The position numbers were made by a program, and so were the translations under genes. A model generated the notes under the pieces. The model was not told the origin of the DNA. It did no database searches and was given only the letters and a program-made list of their open reading frames with translations. Positions 20,392 to 31,322 of a stretch of 64,000 nucleotides of DNA are shown here, in pieces (position 1 is the first letter of the stretch; every line of letters starts with the position of its first letter). This stretch comes from Zygotorulaspora mrakii (taxonomy: Eukaryota; Ascomycota; Saccharomycetes; Saccharomycetales; Saccharomycetaceae), in NCBI RefSeq assembly GCF_013402915.1, contig NC_050726.1, positions 17,501-81,500 on the forward strand, written 5' to 3'.

Positions 20392-21324
20392 TCACTTTTT
20401 GCTGAATTTGTCTTCGATGCCTGCTTGAACATGCTTGTAAACAGTTTCAACTGGATCATCACAACGAACCTTGATTACCTTGGATTGCTTTTCAAAGTAC
20501 TCTACGACAGGCATACTAGTTTCCAAAAAGGTCTTGAACCTCTTCTTTATGGATTCGATGTTGTCATCAGTTCTTCCGCTTGTTCTACCACGTTCCAACA
20601 ATCTTTTTAGCATCACCTGTTCAGGACATTCAAAAAACAAAGTGAACATACTAGGCGCAATCTGTTTCTCAAAAGTGATTGCTTGATCCATCTTTCTTGG
20701 AAACCCGTCCACCAAAAATTTTGTTTTACCATTTTTGAAATTCTCAGTGATAGCTTGTTGGAGCAGAGCAATGGTAACTTCTTGGGGTACGATCAAGCCT
20801 TCTTTGATGTAGCGCTTGATTAGCTCACCAAACTCAGAGCCCTCACGAGCTTGCTCTGCACGAAGAAGGTCCCCAGCAGAAAGATGAACGAAGTGGTATT
20901 CTTTCACTAGCTTGGCACATTGAGTACCCTTTCCAGAGCCCGGACCACCGAGAACAAAAATAACAGAAACTTTGTCGGAAGGAAAAGATAAATTCCGACC
21001 TTCAGTATCACTGTTCTGTTCGTCGGTTCCATCATTATCATTAACTGGCGTGTCCTCTAGAAACTCAGCTGGTGAGCTTTTTTGATACGATAAAGAGACC
21101 ACAGTGGAACCTAAAGCCAATAAACCCAACATAAATAGAAGCTTACCTCTATGATTTCTTGCTTTGTCATTTTGCAGTCCGTTTGTCGAATACTGGCGGA
21201 AGTGGATGCTTTTGGAAAGTCTTGATTCAGTGCTAGCTTGGCGCAATAAAGATGCAGTGATCAAGCTGCGTCTGCAGCTTGTATTAATCGCTAAACCGAA
21301 TCTTACTCCAAAATTTCTCAACAT
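20392..21324 (-). CDS. URA6: URA6, uridylate kinase with N-terminal membrane extension
   Basis: A 310-residue nucleoside monophosphate kinase that phosphorylates UMP (and CMP, AMP) with ATP. The core resembles S. cerevisiae Ura6 (204 residues): P-loop GGPGSGKGTQ (126-135), HLSAGDLLRAEQ, the UMP-binding DGFPRKMDQA, the lid RGRTSGRTDDN and the end KHVQAGIEDKFSKK. Before the core lie about 115 extra residues: a basic, Ser/Arg-rich N-terminus like a mitochondrial presequence (MLRNFGVRFGLAINTSCRRS), a hydrophobic segment (62-80) and an acidic linker. The only in-frame ATGs ahead of the core are this one and one inside the hydrophobic segment, so every ATG start gives a product beginning with that segment. 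A GTG nine codons further upstream is not a likely start. Orthology is also supported by neighbours PAN3 and SKA1. Confidence 0.93.
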   Translation of the reverse strand: MLRNFGVRFGLAINTSCRRSLITASLLRQASTESRLSKSIHFRQYSTNGLQNDKARNHRGKLLFMLGLLALGSTVVSLSYQKSSPAEFLEDTPVNDNDGTDEQNSDTEGRNLSFPSDKVSVIFVLGGPGSGKGTQCAKLVKEYHFVHLSAGDLLRAEQAREGSEFGELIKRYIKEGLIVPQEVTIALLQQAITENFKNGKTKFLVDGFPRKMDQAITFEKQIAPSMFTLFFECPEQVMLKRLLERGRTSGRTDDNIESIKKRFKTFLETSMPVVEYFEKQSKVIKVRCDDPVETVYKHVQAGIEDKFSKK

Positions 21325-21441
21325 ATCTTCAAAGGAAATTAAGGCGGGCACTCACTGTTTAGTAGTTACAAGCATGTAAAGTTTAATGTGGAAATGCAGA
21401 TTTTTTTGATACTTTACCAGTTCTTATTATAATTTCGCGAC

Positions 21442-22191
21442 ATGACAGAAAATATAACTGCTCGTGACAGAGAGTGTATAAGTAATAGCGTTGCAATGGA
21501 TCCCAGTGACCTGCTCGAGTTCCTTCTGCATGACGATGTGCAGGATTTCGAAATAGCTAGTAAGGCACCGGACATACGATTGCTCTCAAATGACGAAGTA
21601 TACCTCACTGCTGAAAAGGAGATTTTTCCAAGAGAACAGAGAAAAAGCATGCACCCATTGGATGCTAAGGATGAACTATGTAACGATCTTGACGATTTAA
21701 TTTTACGGCTTCCTAGTAGGCAGTTGTCACAACCGAGTAAAAAGGGAAATAAAAATGCAATACCAGGTAAGACTGAGAAAATGGAAACGAGGAATGCTGG
21801 CCAACCTGGTGAAAGGAATACTGATTTCAAGAAGAAGACAAGGTTGCCCAATTCAAGAGAGAAAAACCGTAAGAAGCAAAGCAATGACCATGAAACCTAT
21901 GTTGATAGAGGAATAAAAAAAAAAGAACTAATGAATCATGAATCAAGGACTGAAAGAATGCGGCAAAAGGAAAGTAACGATATCGGTGCAGTAGGAGTGC
22001 AAAATAATGAGAAAAGACATACTAAAAAGAAGAGGTCCAAAAAAAGATCTGCAGAAGTAATAAAGACGGACGAAAAAGATAGGGCTGGTAACAGTAAAAA
22101 AGAAGGTGGATCTAACAGTAATAGATCGTCAAGAAAATCAGTTCTCAAAAACGACAAGACGAGTGAGAAAAAACAAAAACAGATCCAATAA
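21442..22191 (+). CDS. SKA1: SKA1-like protein (YKL023W orthologue)
   Basis: A 249-residue, highly charged, mostly unstructured protein. Residues 15-90 hold the less repetitive part (DPSDLLEFLLHDDVQDFEIASKAP and EIFPREQRKSMHPLDAKDEL). From about 90 onward it is Lys/Arg/Glu-rich with many KK and KKRSKKR stretches. S. cerevisiae YKL023W (Ska1) has similar length and character and assists the Ski complex in 3'-5' mRNA decay. The assignment rests mainly on position (URA6, this gene, CDC16, with matching strands) plus composition, since low-complexity sequence diverges quickly. It is transcribed divergently from URA6 with a 117-bp spacer. Confidence 0.8.
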   Translation: MTENITARDRECISNSVAMDPSDLLEFLLHDDVQDFEIASKAPDIRLLSNDEVYLTAEKEIFPREQRKSMHPLDAKDELCNDLDDLILRLPSRQLSQPSKKGNKNAIPGKTEKMETRNAGQPGERNTDFKKKTRLPNSREKNRKKQSNDHETYVDRGIKKKELMNHESRTERMRQKESNDIGAVGVQNNEKRHTKKKRSKKRSAEVIKTDEKDRAGNSKKEGGSNSNRSSRKSVLKNDKTSEKKQKQIQ

Positions 22192-22331
22192 TCAATTCAA
22201 CAGTAACGATCGTGCCACTGTTGCTGCATTTAGTATATGCAAATGCGATTACAAATTACGAACTCTGACTTATATACTCACATACACATGGAGAAAAGGT
22301 ATATCATTTTATAAGAATGACATGCAGCATG

Positions 22332-24620
22332 TTATTCGATTTCCATTTCCTCACATTCACCATTTGTTTGTGACGAAACAGAGGTTTTCATTTTTTTGTT
22401 GAGTGCTGAGCTATCAAATATTAAAGGTGCTCGTTTTCGGGAAGAATATATATTTGCATGGGCTTCATGTATTTGAGCGTTAACAACAAGTGGATGATCT
22501 GAATCCAATGTTATTGACACATTTAGCTCTAATGCGTGTAACAACAATTCCTGTGCTACGTGATTTGTTGAGCTGAGGGAGAGCGCTGTATGCAAGTGAT
22601 CAATCGCCTTTTGCAGCTGCTTTGTCTTCAGGTAGAGGAATCCCAACGAACAGTAAATATCTGAATCTTTACCAGAGACTTCTAACACAAATTTAAAGCA
22701 CTTGATAGCTCTTTCGTAATCACCCATTTTTCTATAGGCATGGGCCAGATTTATTTGAATAGAGACAAATGTTCGTGACGTACTGTCTAGTTCTATTATC
22801 GCTTCCAGTGCTTTCTTTAGATAGCGCTTCGATTTTTGTAGCTCATTCCTTTTAAAAAACATAACGCCCATCTCATTCAACAGTAGCGGATCTTGCGGGC
22901 ATATATCGTACGCCAAAGTAAAATATTCTTCCGCCAATGATAATGTATTCATGGACATATATTGCATACCCAAAAATAAATTAGGCAAATGAATACCAGG
23001 AAAGAACCTTGCAGCTGTAGAATAAGCTGATACGGCTTGATCCTGCTCCCCCTCCATGGAGTACGTATGCGCAAACCCTAACCATGACGGAGCAAAATTT
23101 GGATCAAGGATAGATGATTTTGAAAAGTATTTTCGTGCCTCTCCAATTTTATTCACGACCATGTAGTAAGTAGCAACGCTAAACCATGTGATGGGATTTT
23201 TAGGGAAATTTTCAGCCAATTCATGGGAAAGTAAAAACAGTTTATTCCTCATGCCCAGTTCGTAGAAACAAGCGATGTACGTCGGAAGCACTTCAGCGTT
23301 GAATTTATCTTTCTCCAAAATAGTCTCGCAGAAGTTCAAGCATTCGGAGAATTTGCACTTTGTATATAACGTTTCAACGTCTGAAACCAGAATATCAACG
23401 TTCGATGCCAAATTGTGTTCTTCTATCAGTTGTTTTCTTGATTCGCAAGTTTTATCCTCATTAAGATACTTTGATAAACGAATAATGTATAAATTTTTGA
23501 CCATGTCCTGATTGTCATCCAGTATCGAAAAATCTAAGGTTAGTGACTCTAGTAAATCCCATTCCTCGCGTGGCGTCAATAAATTTTTAGATGTAAGTTC
23601 TTCAAAGGCCTCAAAGTTCTTCACATCAACCAGGACCGCTTCCTTGAACGATTCTTTGGCTTTTGCAAAATTGTTTTGGGCAGAATATATTATTCCTCTC
23701 AAGTAGCACAAAGATGACTCCAGCTTTATTCCACCATCCGTTTCTTTTTTTGCCTCCTCATCTGAAGCACTCGAGAAGGGATTGCATTCTCCTACAATAT
23801 CCAAAGCTTCATCGTATTTCTGCAATTTGACCAAGCAACGTGCTTTCAGATATCTGCACATAATACTTGTTGAATCAAGCATGTCTCTTGAAAGGAGGTC
23901 AATGGCACGCACATAAGATCCATCACTAAAGTATACCTGTGCCAACCAAAATGCATCATTTGGATCACCTGTCAAGGTGTAGATTTTGTTTGCCACGAAT
24001 TCTGCTGTCTTGTAAAGATGCTGCATCAGGGCATCATGTCTCCACAATCGCAGCTTCTCAATAGATGATAATTCTGATATATCAAATTCAGCTGTGCTCG
24101 TTGTCGCCGTCGTAGTGGTAGTCAATGTCGTTGTAGTTGACATAGGCTCATGGATTCCCGATTCAATGTGTGTTTCTCTCGTCTTTGTATTCAAGGGATC
24201 CCGGTATTCCCTTTGCAAACTAACTTTACGCAACGTCGAAGGCATTGCCGAACCAAAAAGCCCATTCTTCGATATCGATCCTATAAGCCCGCCATGATTC
24301 GTGTTTGCAGTGACATGATGGTGCGGCGTTGCCAGCGAGTTAGCCGCAATATTGGGATTAGTCTTTTGAACCAGTGGGCTGTTCGCAAGCGACCCATATG
24401 GATGATTGTGTTCCAATCCTGCTGGATTCCACTCCTGACTTCTGAAATCCTCCCCATTGCCACCAGCAGCCAGCTGCTGTGTATTCGGATCTCGATCTCT
24501 CTCTCTATCTCCCTCCGCTCTTCCGGCCTGTGATGCATTATATCTGCCATTTCTTCCGCTCACGAACGGCGATATCGCAAGCGTAGAATTATGTTGGGTC
24601 GGTGTCCCAGTTGATGACAT
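22332..24620 (-). CDS. CDC16: CDC16, TPR subunit of the anaphase-promoting complex
   Basis: A 762-residue tetratricopeptide repeat subunit of the APC/C ubiquitin ligase, essential for the metaphase-anaphase transition. The first 170 residues are low complexity, with a Thr-run around 165-180. A helical TPR solenoid follows, including GEARKYFSKSSILDPNFAPSWL, EEYFTLAYDICPQDPLLLNE and GDYERAIKCFKFVLEVSGKDSD. The frame is open a further nine codons upstream but from TTG; the first ATG begins MSSTGTPTQHN. S. cerevisiae Cdc16 is 840 residues and also has a long disordered N-terminus. It is convergent with SKA1 and divergent from LYS1. MND2, another APC/C subunit, lies about 9 kb away. Confidence 0.95.
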   Translation of the reverse strand: MSSTGTPTQHNSTLAISPFVSGRNGRYNASQAGRAEGDRERDRDPNTQQLAAGGNGEDFRSQEWNPAGLEHNHPYGSLANSPLVQKTNPNIAANSLATPHHHVTANTNHGGLIGSISKNGLFGSAMPSTLRKVSLQREYRDPLNTKTRETHIESGIHEPMSTTTTLTTTTTATTSTAEFDISELSSIEKLRLWRHDALMQHLYKTAEFVANKIYTLTGDPNDAFWLAQVYFSDGSYVRAIDLLSRDMLDSTSIMCRYLKARCLVKLQKYDEALDIVGECNPFSSASDEEAKKETDGGIKLESSLCYLRGIIYSAQNNFAKAKESFKEAVLVDVKNFEAFEELTSKNLLTPREEWDLLESLTLDFSILDDNQDMVKNLYIIRLSKYLNEDKTCESRKQLIEEHNLASNVDILVSDVETLYTKCKFSECLNFCETILEKDKFNAEVLPTYIACFYELGMRNKLFLLSHELAENFPKNPITWFSVATYYMVVNKIGEARKYFSKSSILDPNFAPSWLGFAHTYSMEGEQDQAVSAYSTAARFFPGIHLPNLFLGMQYMSMNTLSLAEEYFTLAYDICPQDPLLLNEMGVMFFKRNELQKSKRYLKKALEAIIELDSTSRTFVSIQINLAHAYRKMGDYERAIKCFKFVLEVSGKDSDIYCSLGFLYLKTKQLQKAIDHLHTALSLSSTNHVAQELLLHALELNVSITLDSDHPLVVNAQIHEAHANIYSSRKRAPLIFDSSALNKKMKTSVSSQTNGECEEMEIE

Positions 24621-26099
<1,479 letters not shown>

Positions 26100-26188
26100 A
26101 TAAATAGACTGTTGATTCTTTATATGTTACTGCGTACATTTTATTTTTTGTCAGTAAATTAATTATAAAATTATGAAAGCTTTAAAAG

Positions 26189-27361
26189 TCACTCTAATTG
26201 CACTGAAACTTTCTTGACATTGTTTTTCTTATTTCTTTTTCTTTTTTTTGATGGCTTCTCTCCAAACATTGCCTTTTTCAATTCTTCAGTATCACTCTCC
26301 ACTTCACTCTGTTCATCTATTTCCGCTGTCTCAGCCTGTCTCTTCTTCATTGTATCGTACTTTTCTGTATTTTCATCGTAGATTGCAAGACAGTTAAGTC
26401 TTTCACCAGAATCATAGACAGCGAGTTGCTCCCTTGTTTTCATATCCCAAACAACGATTTTACCATCTGAACCAATTGTCAATAGATATGTACCATAGTC
26501 GTTTGTGAAAAATTTCATATCTTTTACTCTATTGGTGTGCCCCAACAAAGTGAATTCTGCTTCTTTGATTGTTGGTTCTTCATCGTCCAAATTAGTGGTG
26601 TTGTAAAAGGTAACTTGACCGTTATTCAAACCAACAACTATATAATCAACCCCATTTAAAGTTTCGGTTTCAAGCTGCATGATTGTGCTTTTTCCAGTAT
26701 CGATTTCGCAATGTACTTTAGCAGTCGCTGTCTTGTAAATTAAAACCTTGTTCATTAAAGCAACGACGAAAAAATTACCCTCTGTACCAAACCACCTCAC
26801 GAATTGGCCATTTTGTGAGTATCCTCTTAATTTCAGCACTGCAGCTTTTTTGACTGTCATTAGATTCCATAAACGGATTGTGTGATCTTCGCTAACACTG
26901 ACTGCAACTCTATTGGAAGGATGCACATCGAGATCGTTGATCCGTGCCGTATGTCCCTTCAAAGTTCCAAAATTTTCCCAGTCTTTGACTCTCCAAATGA
27001 TTATCTTATTATCTTCCGATGCCGAGAGTAGCCACTTGTTACTGATTTTCTTTTCATCTACATTTTCCTCTTTGCTTGGAATCTTTGCCTTGGAAAACTT
27101 CAGACATGTTATTGAACCCTGATGAGCGAGCAAAGTTCCCAATTCTTTTCTCTTTTGAAGATCGTATATTCTGATATGTTCATCATTGGAACCTGATACC
27201 AGGTATCTTTTTGATGTGTCCAAACATTTAACACTCAAAATGTGGGCTTGAAAATGGAATATAGGTGTGAAAACAGGCGTTGACAATGAAAGGTTTAATG
27301 ACAAACAGAGAAGGTTGTGCTCATAAGAGCCTACAATGACCCTAAACTGATTACCTGACAT
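26189..27361 (-). CDS. MAK11: MAK11, WD40 protein of 60S ribosome biogenesis
   Basis: A 390-residue WD-repeat protein involved in 60S subunit assembly (named for maintenance of the L-A killer virus). WD units include HILSVKCLDTSKRYLVSGSN, GTLKGHTARINDLDVHP, NRVAVSVSEDHTIRLWN and FTLLGHTNRVKDMKFF. The C-terminus is acidic, then strongly basic (KPSKKRKRNKKNN), suggesting nucleolar targeting. Its position between LYS1 and SPT23/MGA2 agrees with S. cerevisiae YKL021C. The start is a normal ATG, and it is convergent with LYS1 with only 89 bp between stop codons. Confidence 0.94.
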   Translation of the reverse strand: MSGNQFRVIVGSYEHNLLCLSLNLSLSTPVFTPIFHFQAHILSVKCLDTSKRYLVSGSNDEHIRIYDLQKRKELGTLLAHQGSITCLKFSKAKIPSKEENVDEKKISNKWLLSASEDNKIIIWRVKDWENFGTLKGHTARINDLDVHPSNRVAVSVSEDHTIRLWNLMTVKKAAVLKLRGYSQNGQFVRWFGTEGNFFVVALMNKVLIYKTATAKVHCEIDTGKSTIMQLETETLNGVDYIVVGLNNGQVTFYNTTNLDDEEPTIKEAEFTLLGHTNRVKDMKFFTNDYGTYLLTIGSDGKIVVWDMKTREQLAVYDSGERLNCLAIYDENTEKYDTMKKRQAETAEIDEQSEVESDTEELKKAMFGEKPSKKRKRNKKNNVKKVSVQLE

Positions 27362-27585
27362 CTGTTTTCTTCTCTTATATCTAAAATCAAATGCTCTCGA
27401 AAGTTCTTCATAACTGGATCAATTTTTTCAAGAGATGAGATGAGCCGGGGCTATGGGCATTTCTGAAAAATGATGAAAACGAAAGAGAAAAAGGAGCGTA
27501 ACAAAAATAATGCAAAGGTTCATACTTAAAAAATAGCGAACTAAAAAATCTATAAATTTAGGGGAAAAAGTCAAGAATTGTACCA

Positions 27586-30500
27586 CTATTGTGCAACAAT
27601 CAAATCGTTCATGATGCCTGTATTTTGAAAAATCGTCAATTGCTCCTTAAATGCGGTTTTCATTCTCTCATTACCTAATAAAATCTTAGCTAAGACAACA
27701 CGCAGATACTCCGAAACCATGTTAGTAAAATAATGAACGTGGTCACCTTCCTGACCGAATTTAAAGAGAGTGTACCAACTTAGAAGAATAACCGTTAGTG
27801 GCAGCCAGAAGAAAAGCAGCATTTTATCGTTCCTGAAATTCTGCTTTTGCTGGAAAAATCTGTTGAATCTAAGTTGTAAGGCATCCTCTTCGTCCTCCGA
27901 AGAAGCTTGAGAATCTTCGGGAGCAGATGAAGTTTTATGAATTCCATCCTCGTTAGATTCGTTATCAACTTCTATCATTTTTTGTTTCTCATTATGTGGC
28001 GAACCGGGGAAGAGATCTTCGTATTTTGGAAGATCTTCATTCAGATAGTTCAGCATTCTATTCAGGAGTGAACTGTTCATTGAGCTACGACCTTCATTTC
28101 CATTTACAACTGATATGTTATCTGTGACTTCGTTGTCAAAATCTAATTCAGATTGGTCTCCCGTTAAAAGACTCTCGTCCCCATTCTCTTCGAAGTCACT
28201 TTCGTCATACTCTGACCTGTCAGAGTTTCTACTTGCTGATGCCGTGAACCTTGCAACCTCAGATGAATACAAAGACTCATTTTCCACAGTATTGAAATGA
28301 AAGCTTGAATCGGAAAACTTTCGACTGAAAAGACTTGAATCATCAGATGCATTTGTGTCATCAAATAATCCCAGGACCTCTTTTACGTAGCTTTGAGCTT
28401 CAGGCCTTTTACCGTGGTTTGCAATGAAAATTTGCCTTGCTGTGATATCATTTTTGGCCCTGATGGCGAGATCGGCCTTACATTGAAGCAGTAAACGAAT
28501 CACAGAGGCATCACCACCTACACAAGCAAAATGTAGGGGAGTAAAACCGTATAAATCTCTATCATTGACACGAGCACCATTTTTGATTAGAATTGATAGT
28601 AGGCTTTGATAGCCCTTCAAAGATGCCAGGTGAACTAATGTTCGACCTAAGTTGTCACACATCGATAAATTCGAGTTTACTCGAAGCGATTTGATCACCT
28701 TCACGAGTAAAACCTCATCAGAGTACATAATGTGACCTTGCATTGAGCTCTGTACGGAGCCAGAGTTGTTTCCAGGAGAAATATTTGGTGAGCTCATAGT
28801 AGAAGAACCATCGTCGTTACCAACAATTCTCTTGGCAATATTCCTTGCATCTTCTAGTTTACCGTTCATCTTCAATCCGACTATCTGTAGAGCCAACTCA
28901 ATCAGCTGTCTATCCGTATCATCAACATAAGTGAAGATTGTTTTGTTATTTGCACTGACCTGAGATGAATTTGGGTCACTCGAGTCAAGCACCGTAACAA
29001 AAACCTGACCAGCACAGGATGCCGGAGGCAAATATGTAACCATTGTTGTTTCGCTCCAACATTGAGTTGATAATGCAATATTTTCACCGAATTTGACGAT
29101 GAGTCCATCCTTAAACTTAGAGCCCAAGAGGGTAATTTCGATACCACCATTAATTGGTCCTTGAGCTGGAATCACGCGCTGAATAGAAGGTTGATTAGGA
29201 TTAATAACCGGAGAAAAATCAGCCACTGATCGTAACATTTGCGACGAATTTTGAGACATGATTTGAGGTCGAGACTCTGCTGCAGAACTTGATAATGAGT
29301 TATTTGACCATGATCTTTGGGGGAAACCATCTTGAGTACTTTGATGACGCAGTCTTTTCCGCTGATTGTTGTCCATTCGAGAGATATTGGTGGTAGCTAC
29401 ACAAGAACCCATACGATGAGACTCATTTGTGCGCTCCAACGCAGATGCGTGCGATTCAGAACCTTCCTCACTCATTGAAGTGGGAGAAAGCATTGGTTCT
29501 TTGGGAACCGTCAATAACACAGGATTATTAGAGTCTGTTTGCATAGGATCCAAGTCACCTCCATCAAAGTACTTGCTTGGAGTCAAACCATTTCCATTAC
29601 GATTTGAATCTAAACGACGGCTAGAAGATGTAACCTCAGCCGAGTTCGAAGTTGAAAAATTCTCTGCAGCTGTATCGACACCAGAATCTGTATTGCTCGT
29701 ATTTTGAGCGGTAATAGGCGATGACACAGAGGTCGAAGCCGGTTTTTTGTCCATTATCATAATTGAAGATGTCACATTTTTAGCCAATACGTCACCTTTG
29801 GAATTTTTTAAGACAAATAGGATCTTAAAACCCTCTGGAGCTTTATGATGCCTACAATAGCATACAATTCTAGCTGTCAAGTCAAATTTTTTAGACTGTT
29901 CATTTTTATCTAAATCTTTTACCACGAATACTTGTTTGTTATTGAAGATTACTGCTCTTCTGTTCTCATTATTGCACCACAGCATATTGTCACTTAATCC
30001 TGATTTTCTTCTAGAAGCTCTTCTATGCTCCCTCTTAACACACCGCGTGCAGACGTAAGTCGTTTTGTTATTCGATGCACACAGTAAAAATGCCTCCACA
30101 TATAGTAATTGATCCCGAAATTCCTGGGGATAATGATCGATTTCTTTCTCCAAATAAAATTTTTGTCTTGCAATACAGTCAGTTGGTAAGTAGACCATGC
30201 ATTGTCTTACTGGTGGTGTAACTTCAAAATCCAGCTTTATTTGGTTCTCTACTCGAGACACAGTTGGCAGTCCAGTGACTGAAAGTTTGTATGGTAAAGT
30301 CGATTCGTCAATATCAATATACTCTAACGGATTAACATAACGCGTTTTCGTTGCTTCTGATCTGCCGAAGACCAACGAGTTTTCGACAAGATTTTGACAG
30401 TCTTTGGTGTAGTCCGAGGATAATTGCACATTTTTACCAATGTCTTGTTCTATATCGGTCACACTGGTACTTTTTGTATCCTGTTTCATCATCAAAGTAT

Positions 30501-30831
30501 CACTGACATCTGAATGCATGCCATTTGCCTCGTCATTCGTATAATTACATTGCACTCCCATAAAATCATTAGAAGCCATACCTGTAATATCCAAAGTTTC
30601 TGTATTGATGAAAGAATCGAAGACGGCATCTTCATCGTTATTTAGACCACCCTTAGGCCGATTTTTGAGATTTCCATCCTCCTCATCGCGCTCTGCATCT
30701 TCGCCTCCATCGTTCGACCTAAACAAGAACTCATTCAAAAGTTCACTATCCAGCATGTCCACATCATTTGCTTGATTCTCATAATGAAAAGCTTCATTGA
30801 AGAAAGTTTCGCTTTTCACTCCTTCAAGCAT
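27586..30831 (-). CDS. SPT23/MGA2, membrane-bound transcription factor for lipid desaturation
   Basis: A 1081-residue protein matching both S. cerevisiae Spt23 (YKL020C) and Mga2 (YIR033W), which are WGD duplicates; one copy here is the unduplicated form. The family is made as an ER-membrane precursor. Rsp5 ubiquitylation and proteasome processing release the N-terminal part, which activates OLE1. Seen here are an IPT/TIG domain starting near NPNQPSIQRVIPAQGPINGG, two ankyrin repeats (DNLGRTLVHLASLKG and DLYGFTPLHFACVGGD), the Rsp5-binding LPKY at 934-937 and one membrane segment at about 1004-1026. The C-terminus continues about 55 residues past it. The frame is open ten codons further upstream only from GTG, so the ATG is preferred. 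Confidence 0.94.
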   Translation of the reverse strand: MLEGVKSETFFNEAFHYENQANDVDMLDSELLNEFLFRSNDGGEDAERDEEDGNLKNRPKGGLNNDEDAVFDSFINTETLDITGMASNDFMGVQCNYTNDEANGMHSDVSDTLMMKQDTKSTSVTDIEQDIGKNVQLSSDYTKDCQNLVENSLVFGRSEATKTRYVNPLEYIDIDESTLPYKLSVTGLPTVSRVENQIKLDFEVTPPVRQCMVYLPTDCIARQKFYLEKEIDHYPQEFRDQLLYVEAFLLCASNNKTTYVCTRCVKREHRRASRRKSGLSDNMLWCNNENRRAVIFNNKQVFVVKDLDKNEQSKKFDLTARIVCYCRHHKAPEGFKILFVLKNSKGDVLAKNVTSSIMIMDKKPASTSVSSPITAQNTSNTDSGVDTAAENFSTSNSAEVTSSSRRLDSNRNGNGLTPSKYFDGGDLDPMQTDSNNPVLLTVPKEPMLSPTSMSEEGSESHASALERTNESHRMGSCVATTNISRMDNNQRKRLRHQSTQDGFPQRSWSNNSLSSSAAESRPQIMSQNSSQMLRSVADFSPVINPNQPSIQRVIPAQGPINGGIEITLLGSKFKDGLIVKFGENIALSTQCWSETTMVTYLPPASCAGQVFVTVLDSSDPNSSQVSANNKTIFTYVDDTDRQLIELALQIVGLKMNGKLEDARNIAKRIVGNDDGSSTMSSPNISPGNNSGSVQSSMQGHIMYSDEVLLVKVIKSLRVNSNLSMCDNLGRTLVHLASLKGYQSLLSILIKNGARVNDRDLYGFTPLHFACVGGDASVIRLLLQCKADLAIRAKNDITARQIFIANHGKRPEAQSYVKEVLGLFDDTNASDDSSLFSRKFSDSSFHFNTVENESLYSSEVARFTASASRNSDRSEYDESDFEENGDESLLTGDQSELDFDNEVTDNISVVNGNEGRSSMNSSLLNRMLNYLNEDLPKYEDLFPGSPHNEKQKMIEVDNESNEDGIHKTSSAPEDSQASSEDEEDALQLRFNRFFQQKQNFRNDKMLLFFWLPLTVILLSWYTLFKFGQEGDHVHYFTNMVSEYLRVVLAKILLGNERMKTAFKEQLTIFQNTGIMNDLIVAQ

Positions 30832-31322
30832 CTTTTTTTGAGAAACGGCACAATACAACACAGTAAAATTCCTGTAAAAAGAATTCTAAAATTCTCAATA
30901 TTTCGTTATTTCTTTCAGATAAAACTTGCTACTGACTAGCACCACTCAAAATTATTTCCGTGCTACTCCACTCGACTCTTGCTTATCCTTTGAGTCCTCT
31001 TCACACGTTTTGCATAACTCTTTCAACATCTTCTGCCCTGATTCTTAATCGCTACAGTTCGATTTTTTGTTGAATTACAGAAAACCACATACCGCCAGAC
31101 GATAAAGCAGGGTAATGTGTTGAACAGACGTTATACGAACGAACAATCAGCAGCAGCAGCAATGGTTAGCATTGCAAGGATTATTTTAGGAAATGGTACC
31201 AATTGGTACCAGAGTGTCGTCAATATTTCAGCTACGTTCAAACAACAATTGAACTCCTCCTTACACCTGTTCTTTGAGTCTATAAGAGATCCGCTAGGTG
31301 GTGGACTGGAGACTAGAAGTGT
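30832..31322. other. Divergent promoter region, SPT23/MGA2 and RAM2
   Basis: About 490 bp serving as shared upstream region of two genes. It includes a CAG-rich stretch (AATCAGCAGCAGCAGCAATGG) near 31145-31165 and a GGTACCAATTGGTACC palindrome at 31195-31210. No established factor site was recognised. Confidence 0.4.
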
